A DNA stretch of 36,815 nt from a virus. Where the stretch lies: IMG/VR virus record IMGVR_UViG_3300009159_000153, positions 1-36,815 of that record, one strand, 5' to 3'. Position 1 is the stretch's first letter. Each line of letters begins with the position of its first letter. The notes below the pieces were generated by a model that worked only from the letters and a program-made list of their open reading frames with translations, ran no database searches and was not told where the DNA came from. This document shows, piece by piece, positions 13,801-20,347 of this stretch. A program made the position numbers and the translations under genes.

Positions 13801-16453
13801 TCTTGCTGCAAAATCTAAATTAGTTACACCAGATATTAATCTAACACCAACTGGTCCTTTATCTAGTTTTAATGCTGCTAAGTATGAGGGCAAAAATATA
13901 AGTGCTAAGAACATGCAAAAGTTTTTATCAGATGTGCTTGGAGATGTATCTTTACCAGCAATAAAAGAAGAAAAATTACCATGGAACGTTGCAGGGCAGT
14001 ATGTCCCTAGGTTTGCAGATAAATCTTCTAATTATGAAAATTTGCTTCCGCATATTCTTCTTAATTCAAATCATAAAACAAGTGGTCAAACTGCAGTGCA
14101 TGAAACAATGCATCATTTTGATTTTGAAACGCACAACACATTTAAAAGAACACTTGAAATGTTACGCAAATCTGGTAAATATGATTTAGCAGATAGATAC
14201 GAATCTGTCTATGTAAATGCAGAAAAACAGCAAAAGGGTCTTGGTTTTGCAACCTGGGAAGATTATGCAATTGGCCAAAAAGACATTGATAGCATTGCTT
14301 GGAGTAACGGAGCAGCTGAAGCCTTTGCTGACGAAAATACATTTAAAGCATACCTAAACTTTGTAAATAGCAAGAGCCTAAAAGATAAAATGCTGGCTTC
14401 AAAAATTGGCAATACATACGGTCCAGGCCTAGGAACAGATAATTTAAGAGGATACTTTAAAACTTTTAGAATGTTTGAGCAAAATGCTTTAGCTCTTCCT
14501 TTAAGACTTAATCCACAATTCCTAAAAGGCTTTATAGATAATTCTCCAAATATGCCTGAAAAAACAAAAACTATTTACCAGATGTGGCAAGAAGGACTTC
14601 AAGAATTTAATCCAGCAGCTTATGTATCTAAACCAGAAGAGCTCCCAAATTCTGTACAATATAAAAAATTCAAAGACTATATTACTAGTTATAACCTAGA
14701 TAAAGCCAAGGGATACCATAAAGGCGGTCCAGTAGGACATAAGCATGGAAACTTCTTTAGCAGATTTAATCCAGCAAACGTGTTTGCATCAATTACAAAT
14801 GGCATGTTTGGATTTGGAGCAAGTAAGGCATTTAATAAAAATATATCAGCTCCTAAAATAGATCAATCTGAAACAGATTTAGCGGCATTACAAACAGCAC
14901 AAATGTTAACTGGATACACTTCAGCATTCAATTTAAAAAATAAAACAAGCCCAGAAATTTTTGGAAGTCAGAATCTGGGTGTAGCTGCAGACGTTCTTGG
15001 AGTATTGCCAGGACTTGGGCTGGCATCAAAACTTACAAGGCCTATCACTAAGCCAATCACGTCAAAAATTGCAGTAGATGCTTTTACTCCTATAAAAGTA
15101 AATGCCAAGATTAAAGAAACTTTACTAGGGCCATCTGCATTATCCCCATATGAATCAGCAATGATTAAAGCAGAGAAGCTTGCAAAGGCTGGCAAGTTTA
15201 CGCCAATTGAAAAATTAGGTACTGTTAAATATGAAGATCTTTTGAAAGAAGCTAGAAATCTTACAGAGCATACTGGAACATTTCCAACACCTAAAGGAGA
15301 TTATTCATTTAAATTTAAGCCAGCTCAAATAGATCAGTACCCACCAGAGTCAACTTTTAAAAGCGGAATTTCAGGAATCCAAGAAAATATGTACGGAAAC
15401 GAGTGGGTTGGCCCAATGCACAATATCGAAGTGTATGCTCCAGACGGCTCAGTTGCAGGCAATATAACTTGGGATTCTATAACTGGAACAATTAGATTGA
15501 TAGGAGTAAACCACAACCACCGAAAGCTTGGCATAGCAAGATTTATGAATGAATACGGCGCATCTATTACTAGAATAAAGCATTCTAAGCAAAGAACATC
15601 AGATGGTGTAGGTTACTCCGAAGCAATTGGAGGAATTATGCCTAACATGCCATTCATATCCCCTGGCAAAGTTACTTTAGCCTCCCTGGTATCTAATGCT
15701 GCAAATAGCAGGCTGGCAGCATTGCGTTCAAAATTAATACCTGGAAAACCTTATACTCCTACACCATATTCTGTTCCAAAACCAAGCGAAGCTCAGTTAG
15801 CCTATGATGCACAACATGCAGCTCGTATGGAAAAGCAGAGGCTAGCTATAAAAGCAGCAGATCAAGCGCATTACGAGTCATTAATGGCATGGAGAAAAAA
15901 TCCAAATCGCACATACAATTCGTACCCGTTTGGTCACGGAAGCTATGTAGAAATGATAGATAACAAAGACTTACTTCGCTTGATGAAACAAGGCAACGAT
16001 GTCCCAGCTACTTGGGCTTGGGAAAACCCTTATCTCCCACCGATTGCAAATAGGGCACCACATTCACGCCCAGGGTCAAACATCTGGTCAGAAAATAATT
16101 ATGGGCACACAAGTGATGCAGCTGGCGGATACATAAACAACACTGGATTAAACCTTACTAACTCTATAAGCACTGCATTTTCTAGATTGGGAGTACCTCA
16201 ATTTGAAAATGGAATTAATATGGTTCCTGCAAATATGTTGGCAATGCTTCATAAAGATGAAGCTGTTATCCCAGCCAATATGAACCCATTTAATCCAAAT
16301 GCATCGGCGGCTGTATCAGGTTCAGTATATAATATTAACGTAGAATTAAATGGAACTAATGTAACAGCACAAGATGTTGCAACTCAAATACATAGAGAAA
16401 TGAGATTAAAGGAAATGGCAGCAGGAGTAAATAGAAGGGTTGGTGGGCAATGA
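4850..16453 (+). CDS. Giant tape measure protein with embedded enzyme-like domains
   Basis: 3867 residues. It sets tail length, fills the tube and is expelled during DNA entry. Residues about 172-460 form a TP901/PhageMin_Tail-type core (LTVPLTMFGAAAGKAF, SIAETTRLAILGEVDR). Hydrophobic segments lie near 538-566 and 1864-1917, and a charged coiled coil near 2347-2467. Gly-rich linkers (GGPVG; DGEYVI-type motifs) punctuate the rest. Between linkers are an unassigned region (about 1004-1314), a possible kinase domain (about 1380-1600), a probable zinc metallopeptidase (about 2998-3280) and a probable GNAT domain (about 3471-3607). The C-terminus (MVPANMLAMLHKDEAVIP) is standard for actinophage tape measures. 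The start shares TAATG with the chaperone; the stop overlaps the next gene in ATGA. No frameshift or gap in coding was seen. Confidence 0.93.
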   Translation: MADEQIVTSIVAKADLSSLVSEVHRASASLQQLQRELLASNKAISSSTKLANNLFRDTLTGSGQFSSHFVNLNSDVDKFGKNLDAGRLKLKNYFQTFREHSTTQKGMIRELAKEQVMLQNSVLQPLGRNAQGLMQYNVMIPRGLDAIANSGKLARMEMQIMNRALSEGAGSLINWGKNTQWAGRQLTVGLTVPLTMFGAAAGKAFREADAELVRLTKVYGGLAATSASDLRAIREEVVETAKVLSKTMGASFKETIALGADIAATGQTGDELLGSIAETTRLAILGEVDRQDAMKATLSIQTAFKQNTQQLTESINFLNAVENQTSTTLNDLVEAIPKAGPVIQQLGGSVKDLALYLTAMREGGISASEGANALKSGLASLINPTKQTVGMMSDFGIDVMGMVAKNTGNTTGLLMDLQKALDGLDPLSKARAMEQMFGKFQFARMSALLNNLGKQGSQTLQVLDLMKASTSDLAAVASRELKMVTESASGKYKRAIEGLKAELADVGEEFLGVATKLISAATKILDFFTKLPDPIKKGLTFLAGFTALVGPLIMLTGVLANFFGYITKGVVQLRAFFMKANGWKMLTPEIIAAEKAALMVENAFYSDAAAAQVLHNALQKLVLDYQSLQAASMKNAVPVNGGVSTVAGNPVMVGGRRVVDPNDPYVGDPNTRAMSHIRPRDLNNPATIFGGVPGAIPVNRGISRTPQMYMHDRLPNIEGLTSVKGISTGIVPGEAAKFHALMATLGMQTEQEVAMLKKTIAMGGTVSAELLDTFDDILPITKRFADSAATQSASIVQQMRNAEITVEQAKARILALNAQIEADMGSAVTAYAAGRGRRIDLTRAPMMDQPVVDANGQFTLRDLYKKKTNASVMEEFGRLRGVRTFGAPYSIQTTRLPKFNIGGDIESFGPSKTMVSGPSSIGYDDRLGSVPLGGYVLNQQASMDPANAALVAMAPSTYLNDGGSITAALTPRETVFGPQIQRMPDLYAAVDAANNGYSFGGQIMKGVNSYGKKMSKSAQARMKEQNFKRQYREYLKFINNPRYEDDIRVRMIMLDAAELSYHNKLPIDKAINIATSNFDKAKAQAGGSDENFVKIRIKQVQGLERDGMVPRVKDAEGFEKDGKTVYPRSSSKALNWQLNDVRKAMLANKKFAGVHDLIAAIAPTTFLNASDGSPSIGGLHDKAHFARKDLVGYTTSGYMGVGAVIPAGINNVMSTLETIGLSRDVLNLSSADAKENLAIALKKTGLDKFASVDDIYAALQDDGKIKSKADWESGRVVRANKDQKNSLGMLLEAAVKRSKWILAGRPPRPVLVSGAWNSGGMIPGGHISRSRKNYGFVSPALRLLAPAQQLKILQQAREMSAVTPAGYIPASYSHLLTPSTGRSFPVPGVAGVYQNEEKKKVFFKAVPNEPSLTAEMRGTEIGRILGLETPVQVAKSIRNPLDPTGKSRFLGAESDYDEGFINPNTSVPGKFSQDEVLDQFIASMILANKDLSRSNVHGRRLSDVGNGGVLAKASMNDDFAKTMPSMEEMALANLLQVKGGSRKDFARDTAPIIAKMTAKEYGDKIKEKMEAAYPQLKSYIKSLPKKDRKPYDALLKRFEEGMDVDWSKYHAMHVNPKYLNAGGPVGGGPVQRSRYAYGRKKDGSRVSGNPAKRAQQERLKAERSVTPVSRSGYTASGNPQMQVQQIPYVGGAGVFGNAFGASQTGQSQQAINTLRLSQIGQLPAGITKSFKSLTDSIKLGTVGLRYGIMNSGKYLSSAYADYAKERINSARTTTRTIREGILREQSKRLSAAYPGQMMPMYMSGPGAGVGNVGAVGAWKDSGEDGVKSRKVGTYGYRRREFMDASGKIYDTKAAKAAGIDTRVRGGMGMGAQMGIGMAGSMGAMSLMQQEKVLGMSGMTAGLALMGATTIIPMLPWKTMGSAVKSTTTSVVASIKAFKSVKDAISAVGASASNFVTKFKALGTVLAIVLTGLDVWKKYNNAQQDAAMGLSITADGAEQAGIKYFNLNQYLSDYIEKQKLANAAAQGSKNNSIGMPGIPQSVDEMKKAKEEGKVLKDLIESINRTSSTGELQRLINNQKAQYVAGGLSVEQANSMIYGAIANSKKASQAYKLLADQGFGAIEDKSSAAEFAVGNLVKTINGNKSSFSLWKDNIDFQPSDLLNPISFSTNLFDSYGQTFADANAQKKAVVSGFESMIGIVNAGTQALIGTKNAQGDLIDEFEAYQTMLASTEKNIPEFNIPIGKDTYQTLKEMSPELEKIINEFDTLKSIIAKTKLFTSGISIDLKSIDADLAIKLAGFTAAIGSGIADLTAAGNSENTYGATGKVLKRLQESILATSAASQKAAAVSQRNIQEEIKLIAKKISLIEDEKNKKLESLRATQDASNYALELQKLQIEYADAVARGDVSGAARARINIDQLTSNRQADLAEKAIQDEAARLKAIEQKKIDAKQAAADKKAIAFQNRQDNATSAAAVMDVVKGFKATYDEITALRITNSMMPESEAKRKAEGELVGKLSDLLKKVGAAGTGSSETAKAIRESFAQYFNKDGTIKKVYVESPGSPASTTSGVTSTTITTLNKDILKILDRDVALVSSMATQITGGKGYSIKTMTEEIVAALKGTSKTVYGGKSKDVFGMDMLINTLLPSQQGKINKFAKEKGYKAGQQFTLKESNGILKEFIVLNDGTVKFVKNTSPTYAIGGKVTGPGTGTSDSIPAMLSDGEYVIKASSVAKYGVETLDALNAQRLHKGGPVGHRHGRNLPGSLFKWKSYPEDMPDYWSDGSPSGSPYTQRWGALRYGPAKGKDIWGGTEIPGLRFDGKIANRSDYWHQIAEQPVKYSGPGMGLDKDPMRYAGSGASMSGIGNGVYGAGSWLTFANGGPVGNKNKNGNWFSRFNPVNSISSMLSGMFSFGASKAVNQNVNVQSTMTQQEKDRALLQTAQLLSGYTSAFNLKNSTSPEIAGSQKLGTAADVLGVLPLIGGLSKITKLPGLAAKSKLVTPDINLTPTGPLSSFNAAKYEGKNISAKNMQKFLSDVLGDVSLPAIKEEKLPWNVAGQYVPRFADKSSNYENLLPHILLNSNHKTSGQTAVHETMHHFDFETHNTFKRTLEMLRKSGKYDLADRYESVYVNAEKQQKGLGFATWEDYAIGQKDIDSIAWSNGAAEAFADENTFKAYLNFVNSKSLKDKMLASKIGNTYGPGLGTDNLRGYFKTFRMFEQNALALPLRLNPQFLKGFIDNSPNMPEKTKTIYQMWQEGLQEFNPAAYVSKPEELPNSVQYKKFKDYITSYNLDKAKGYHKGGPVGHKHGNFFSRFNPANVFASITNGMFGFGASKAFNKNISAPKIDQSETDLAALQTAQMLTGYTSAFNLKNKTSPEIFGSQNLGVAADVLGVLPGLGLASKLTRPITKPITSKIAVDAFTPIKVNAKIKETLLGPSALSPYESAMIKAEKLAKAGKFTPIEKLGTVKYEDLLKEARNLTEHTGTFPTPKGDYSFKFKPAQIDQYPPESTFKSGISGIQENMYGNEWVGPMHNIEVYAPDGSVAGNITWDSITGTIRLIGVNHNHRKLGIARFMNEYGASITRIKHSKQRTSDGVGYSEAIGGIMPNMPFISPGKVTLASLVSNAANSRLAALRSKLIPGKPYTPTPYSVPKPSEAQLAYDAQHAARMEKQRLAIKAADQAHYESLMAWRKNPNRTYNSYPFGHGSYVEMIDNKDLLRLMKQGNDVPATWAWENPYLPPIANRAPHSRPGSNIWSENNYGHTSDAAGGYINNTGLNLTNSISTAFSRLGVPQFENGINMVPANMLAMLHKDEAVIPANMNPFNPNASAAVSGSVYNINVELNGTNVTAQDVATQIHREMRLKEMAAGVNRRVGGQ
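5363..6229 (+). other. Tape measure core domain (PhageMin_Tail type)
   Basis: Residues about 172-460. The run from INWGKNTQWAGRQLTVGL through KNLNDLVEA-like helices (here TTLNDLVEAIPKAGPVI) and GSVKDLALYLTAMREGG to FGKFQFARMSALLNNLG matches the conserved helical domain of TP901-type tape measure proteins. The Pfam name is from memory; the match is by motif pattern. Confidence 0.8.
7862..8790 (+). other. Unassigned globular insert in the tape measure protein
   Basis: Residues about 1005-1314, flanked by FGGQIMKG and SGGMIPGGH linkers. It is charged and non-repetitive (YREYLKFINNPRYEDDIRV, LNWQLNDVRKAMLANKKFAG, GLHDKAHFARKDLVGY) and looks like a folded domain rather than tape measure coiled coil. 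I recognise no catalytic motif. Confidence 0.5.
8987..9649 (+). other. Possible HipA/PI4K-like kinase domain in the tape measure protein
   Basis: Residues about 1380-1600. A beta-hairpin leads to KVFFKAVPN, with K1404 as candidate ATP-binding lysine, followed by AEMRGTEIGRILGLETPVQV, which resembles the helix and strand after the lysine in HipA-like kinases. The candidate catalytic loop is NKDLSRSNVH (D1490, N1495) and the candidate metal-binding acid is in KASMNDDFA (D1517 or D1518). Spacing fits an atypical kinase fold, but the motifs are degenerate. An inactive kinase-like fold or an unrelated domain remains possible. Confidence 0.45.
13466..13806 (+). repeat. Tape measure duplicated module, copy 1
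   Basis: Residues about 2873-2986, running from GGPVGNKNKNG through FSRFNP, GMFSFGASKA and GYTSAFNLKN to LGTAADVLGVLP. It immediately precedes the metallopeptidase domain. Over a 34-residue stretch beginning SGYTSAFN it matches copy 2 at 29 positions by my count. Confidence 0.9.
13841..14700 (+). other. Zinc metallopeptidase domain in the tape measure protein
   Basis: Residues about 2998-3280. The helix TAVHETMHHFD gives an HExxH zincin motif (H3084, E3085, H3088). A second helix, NGAAEAFADENTF, places E3157 about 70 residues later as a plausible third zinc ligand. This spacing and the surrounding hydrophobic pattern fit the metallopeptidases found in phage polyvalent proteins. The target could be host protein, cell wall protein or the tape measure itself; the sequence does not say. 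Confidence 0.65.
14723..15052 (+). repeat. Tape measure duplicated module, copy 2
   Basis: Residues about 3292-3401, running from GGPVGHKHGN through FSRFNP, GMFGFGASKA and GYTSAFNLKN to LGVAADVLGVLP. It precedes the GNAT-like domain, so two related stems carry two different enzyme-like cargos. Confidence 0.9.
15260..15670 (+). other. GNAT-like acetyltransferase domain in the tape measure protein
   Basis: Residues about 3471-3607. The strand pair IEVYAPDGSVAGNITW and GTIRLIGVNHNHRKLGIARF matches GNAT motif A, with R3558-K-L-G3561-I-A3563 as the R/QxxGxG/A acetyl-CoA pyrophosphate loop. The following KHSKQRTSDGVGYSEAIG resembles the segment leading to motif B. The substrate is unknown. Confidence 0.6.
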
Positions 16454-17046
16454 GTTTTCAAAACTTAGGAAAAGGATCTGTGCTATATATTGAAGCACTT
16501 GACCCATTTGCAATTAATACTGCAAACAATACTTTTAACTACAAGGGTGAAACAATTACTCCACCAGGAAATGTTTATCCTGCCTATGATGCTCTAACAA
16601 AAACTTGGCCGATACCATACGAGGATAGAGCGGTTTTAAAATTTAGAAGAGTTACAGAGCATAATAGAGACCCACTTGCTATAACTACAAATAGAATTGA
16701 GTCTAGCCAAAGAATGTCAAATGGAACTCTAAGAAAATATTTTATTGCTGATAAGCTAAACATAAGTGCATCTTGGGAAATGCTGCCATCATTTAGAAAT
16801 GAAACAGTAGATGGCGGCTGGGGTGCAGAAGATATAAAGAATTTTTATGAATCAGCTGCAGGAAGAGGATCTTTTAGGATAAAACTAAATCCAACAGTAT
16901 TTAATCCATCCCTAATAACTGCTGATGCTGGAACCTTAGCTGATGATTATACTTATACGGTAATGTTTACCTCATGTGACTTTACTGTCCTTAAAAGAGG
17001 CTTGCAGACCTTCTGGAGCGTATCTATATCAATGGAGCAGGTATGA
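16450..17046 (+). CDS. Minor tail protein (distal tail-like)
   Basis: 198 residues starting in the ATGA overlap with the tape measure stop. The position right after the tape measure is that of the distal tail protein in siphoviruses, which forms the ring joining tube and baseplate. The sequence is beta-rich with charged loops (AVLKFRRVTEHNRDPLAI, KYFIADKLNISASWEMLPS, FTSCDFTVLKRGLQTFWSVS), ending in a strand that resembles the C-terminus of actinophage minor tail proteins. Residues WEMLPS and GGWGAEDIKNFYE look like a conserved core. I see no carbohydrate-binding module. The exact subtype is uncertain. Confidence 0.65.
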   Translation: MSFQNLGKGSVLYIEALDPFAINTANNTFNYKGETITPPGNVYPAYDALTKTWPIPYEDRAVLKFRRVTEHNRDPLAITTNRIESSQRMSNGTLRKYFIADKLNISASWEMLPSFRNETVDGGWGAEDIKNFYESAAGRGSFRIKLNPTVFNPSLITADAGTLADDYTYTVMFTSCDFTVLKRGLQTFWSVSISMEQV

Positions 17047-20000
17047 TAACCGTAAGCGATACAACTAAGAATTTAATTAAGCGGGGGTCATCAATACCAA
17101 TTTCTGCAAGCGCAACAATGGAATATAACTTAAACTCCATGGTTGAATATATAAAAGCAACAACTACCCCAGCAGATATAGTTAATACATATTCAGCTGC
17201 TTTTAAAAAGTTGTTTCCAATAGATACAATATATAAACCTTTTAGACCATTAGCTCCAGGAATTAAATATTTAGTTTATACACAGGATCCTGTAACTAAA
17301 AAACAAACAGACTCACCACGTCAAGATTTGTATGAAAATCCTAGGGATGTAGCTTTTTTGGGCAAGCCTAGACTATATTATCCTGGCTCAGAGATGACGT
17401 ATAAATACTGGCTTGCTCCTAAAAATACAAACATTAGTGTCTCTTTAGAATACTTTTCAAACGAAGCAAAGACTACAGTGAAATTAGTTCCTGCAAATAA
17501 AATTGTTGCAAGGTTTGAAACTAATCACGACACCCCATTATCTTGGACAATAAGTGGAGTCAAAGAAGACAATACAGTAATATCTGTTTCTGGCACTACG
17601 CTTAATTCAAGCGGGGAGGCAGTAATATATTATAATGGAACTGCATGGTCAACAGATGAACCTGATGAATATACTACAACTGAGTATTTAAAGAAAATAA
17701 CTTTAACTGCAACAAACAGAATGAATGGTAAATTACTAGGTGTAATTGAATTAAGTCCAAGGTGGGTAGTATCGTTAGATTCAGATATAGTATCATTTAC
17801 TGTCAATAAAGAAACAACAGCAGATAGCGACTCTATTGTTCCAGTTGGAGTAATTACAGCAAACTATTTAAGCTTATCTTTATTTAGGCAACATGGTGAT
17901 ACATCTAGATCAATTATGGAGTATAACGTAAAAGAGTCTATAGATAATACAAAACTGTATTTATTTAAAAATGCAATTATAAAGCCATATCTTAATATTG
18001 GAGAAGGAGAGTCTTTAGAAAAAGTAACTCAGGGTGTATTTTATACTAACTCATGGACTCTTTCTGAATTTGGAGAAGCTTCTATTGATGCAACTGATGC
18101 AGCAAAAATATTACAAGATACCATGTGCCCACAATTATTAGTTCAAGATTCACCAGTAACTTCAGTCATAAAAAGAGTACTTGATTCTGTCGGTTTTTCT
18201 ACTTATAATATTAATATAAAAATGACTGATGGCAAAGTTGATGATGATTCAATTCCATCTCTATTTTATTGGTGGTGTGACGGTGATAAAACAGTTTGGG
18301 AAGTATTACAAGAATTATGTAGAGATATTCAAATGAACGCATTTGTAGATGAAAATAATATTTTAAACTTTTATAGCAGAAATGTAATTTATGATGCAAC
18401 CACTCCATCAAGTTGGGTGTTTACAGACAAAGAAATTAAGAGCGGAGATGTTGTTGATTATGCACCAAGTATCGCCAGCTTGTCATCAAGAGAAATATTT
18501 TCTGCAAATCAAGTTACCGTTAGATACTCTTCAGCATCTACTTCAGTAAATAGCACCTCTAGCCAGCCTCTTTGGACATCTTCCGATTCGTTTCTTGGAG
18601 CTGGCAGGCTGGCTGACGATATTGTAGATAGCAGCCCAATGTTTAAGCTAATTCCAAATACAGTAAATTCAGAAAGAATTGATAAGGTGTTAGATGCTTT
18701 TAGTGGTTATGTTTTAATTAACGATGAGATTATTGAGTACGACGGGCTTTGGTATCAATATGTACCAGCAGTAGGTGGATCACCAGTTAGAGTTCTAATG
18801 AAAAGCCAATCAGATTTTTGGAAGTATGAAGCTTTGGCAAAACCAGGGTCTAAATATTTTTATCCAACTGGTGAATATAATATTAAAACAAGAAATGCCC
18901 TTGGAACATCTAAGAAAGATCATAAGAAAAGCTTAACCTCTTATGTTAATGGTATAGGTGAAAATGATGCAAATAAATTTAAATCTTATTCAATTAAGCT
19001 GGCAACTCCAGATATTGCAAAAGAAACAGTACCTCCAGGATATATAACAGCACCAGCAAATTCAAAACTTGACAGTATAGCTAAAAGCTTTATAACGGTA
19101 TCAAGTTTAGATAAAGACAAAAAATCATTTAATCTGTTACTAAAGCCATTTAATACAATTAACACAGGATCGTTGTACATGGCTTGTGGAACTAGAATGT
19201 TTTTTGATAGTCAATTGGTAAGCCCATCGCAGGTTGGAGGTATTGCATTTTGCTTAGACTCAACTGGCCAAAATGGTTACTACGTTCTAGTCCGTACTAC
19301 AGCCTATGCTCTTTTAGAAAACGATATAATGATTGTAAAAGTTCAAAATGGAAAGATTACTGTTTTAAAAGATGGTCAGCAAACATCTCCAAAAACTTTG
19401 GCTGGAGTGTATGCAGGTCAATCTTACAATATAGATGTGATTGTTAAATCTCAAACTACATCAGGAACATTGGTTAAAAATACAATTACTGTTTTTATTA
19501 ATGGGTTTAAACTAACAGCAGTTGATGCTGGAAGCGATTCTACAAGCCAATATATTCCACCACTTACTGTTACAAAAAATTTAGCAGTCCATTGCGGTCA
19601 AGGCCAGGTTTACTTTGATTTTCTATACGGGAAGAGTATTGATGAAACTCTTTATAATGAAAGAAATAGAGTGGCGTCATACAAACATGTTGGCTCTTAT
19701 GCAGACGACACAATCTCTATGTTATACGGAGATTTAATTTATAACAATGCAAACACCGTAGCAGATCAAGATGGATCCCTAATTGAGTTTGGAACAACTG
19801 CAAGAGAAATAAGAAAAGTAAAAATTGCTTATGACCCAGACGAAAGGCCCGCTCTGCCTATTATGTTTAGAACTTCCAAAAATCCTTACGCCACAGTTCT
19901 TGATCAAAGGCTCCAGCCATTTTCTGCGGAGACTTATATTTTAAACAACACATCCACCTCGGTTGTTTTGCATGATAGCGATTACACAACTTTCTATGTA

Positions 20001-20339
20001 CTTGGAAATAAGATTAGCCGATCCTCTGCTATAGAATATAAGACGGACCAATCAGAAGATTCCCAAAATAAGGAATCTGTAATCTTTGAGTCTTCATGGA
20101 TTCAGAATGAACAAGATGCAGAAAAACTTGCAAATTGGATTAAATCAAACTCTTTAAATAAGGGTAGGTTTGTTGACATGACAGTTTTCGGTAACCCATT
20201 AATATCTGCTGGAGATATTGTTAGCATAAAGTATCCAATATTGGGGATGTCAGAATCTAGCGCTAAATACCTAGTAACTAAGTGTACTTTAGAATATTCA
20301 GAAGGGATTACTACCACAATTTCGTGTAGAGCTATCTAA
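17043..20339 (+). CDS. Minor tail / baseplate hub protein with concanavalin-like insertion
   Basis: 1098 residues starting four bases before the end of the previous gene. The N-terminal 700 residues include a hub-like part (TDAAKILQDTMCPQLLVQD, VWEVLQELCRDIQMNAFVDE) typical of siphovirus hub and Tal-family proteins that organise the tail tip. Residues about 687-870 form an apparent concanavalin/LamG-like beta sandwich (GGIAFCLDSTGQNGYYVLV, NTITVFINGFKLTAVDAG), a fold used for glycan binding. The C-terminus (DAEKLANWIKSNSLNKGRF, GDIVSIKYPILGM) resumes the hub pattern, so the sandwich seems inserted. It probably contacts the host surface. Followed by a short gap with a promoter. Confidence 0.75.
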   Translation: MITVSDTTKNLIKRGSSIPISASATMEYNLNSMVEYIKATTTPADIVNTYSAAFKKLFPIDTIYKPFRPLAPGIKYLVYTQDPVTKKQTDSPRQDLYENPRDVAFLGKPRLYYPGSEMTYKYWLAPKNTNISVSLEYFSNEAKTTVKLVPANKIVARFETNHDTPLSWTISGVKEDNTVISVSGTTLNSSGEAVIYYNGTAWSTDEPDEYTTTEYLKKITLTATNRMNGKLLGVIELSPRWVVSLDSDIVSFTVNKETTADSDSIVPVGVITANYLSLSLFRQHGDTSRSIMEYNVKESIDNTKLYLFKNAIIKPYLNIGEGESLEKVTQGVFYTNSWTLSEFGEASIDATDAAKILQDTMCPQLLVQDSPVTSVIKRVLDSVGFSTYNINIKMTDGKVDDDSIPSLFYWWCDGDKTVWEVLQELCRDIQMNAFVDENNILNFYSRNVIYDATTPSSWVFTDKEIKSGDVVDYAPSIASLSSREIFSANQVTVRYSSASTSVNSTSSQPLWTSSDSFLGAGRLADDIVDSSPMFKLIPNTVNSERIDKVLDAFSGYVLINDEIIEYDGLWYQYVPAVGGSPVRVLMKSQSDFWKYEALAKPGSKYFYPTGEYNIKTRNALGTSKKDHKKSLTSYVNGIGENDANKFKSYSIKLATPDIAKETVPPGYITAPANSKLDSIAKSFITVSSLDKDKKSFNLLLKPFNTINTGSLYMACGTRMFFDSQLVSPSQVGGIAFCLDSTGQNGYYVLVRTTAYALLENDIMIVKVQNGKITVLKDGQQTSPKTLAGVYAGQSYNIDVIVKSQTTSGTLVKNTITVFINGFKLTAVDAGSDSTSQYIPPLTVTKNLAVHCGQGQVYFDFLYGKSIDETLYNERNRVASYKHVGSYADDTISMLYGDLIYNNANTVADQDGSLIEFGTTAREIRKVKIAYDPDERPALPIMFRTSKNPYATVLDQRLQPFSAETYILNNTSTSVVLHDSDYTTFYVLGNKISRSSAIEYKTDQSEDSQNKESVIFESSWIQNEQDAEKLANWIKSNSLNKGRFVDMTVFGNPLISAGDIVSIKYPILGMSESSAKYLVTKCTLEYSEGITTTISCRAI

Positions 20340-20347
20340 TAACGTAA

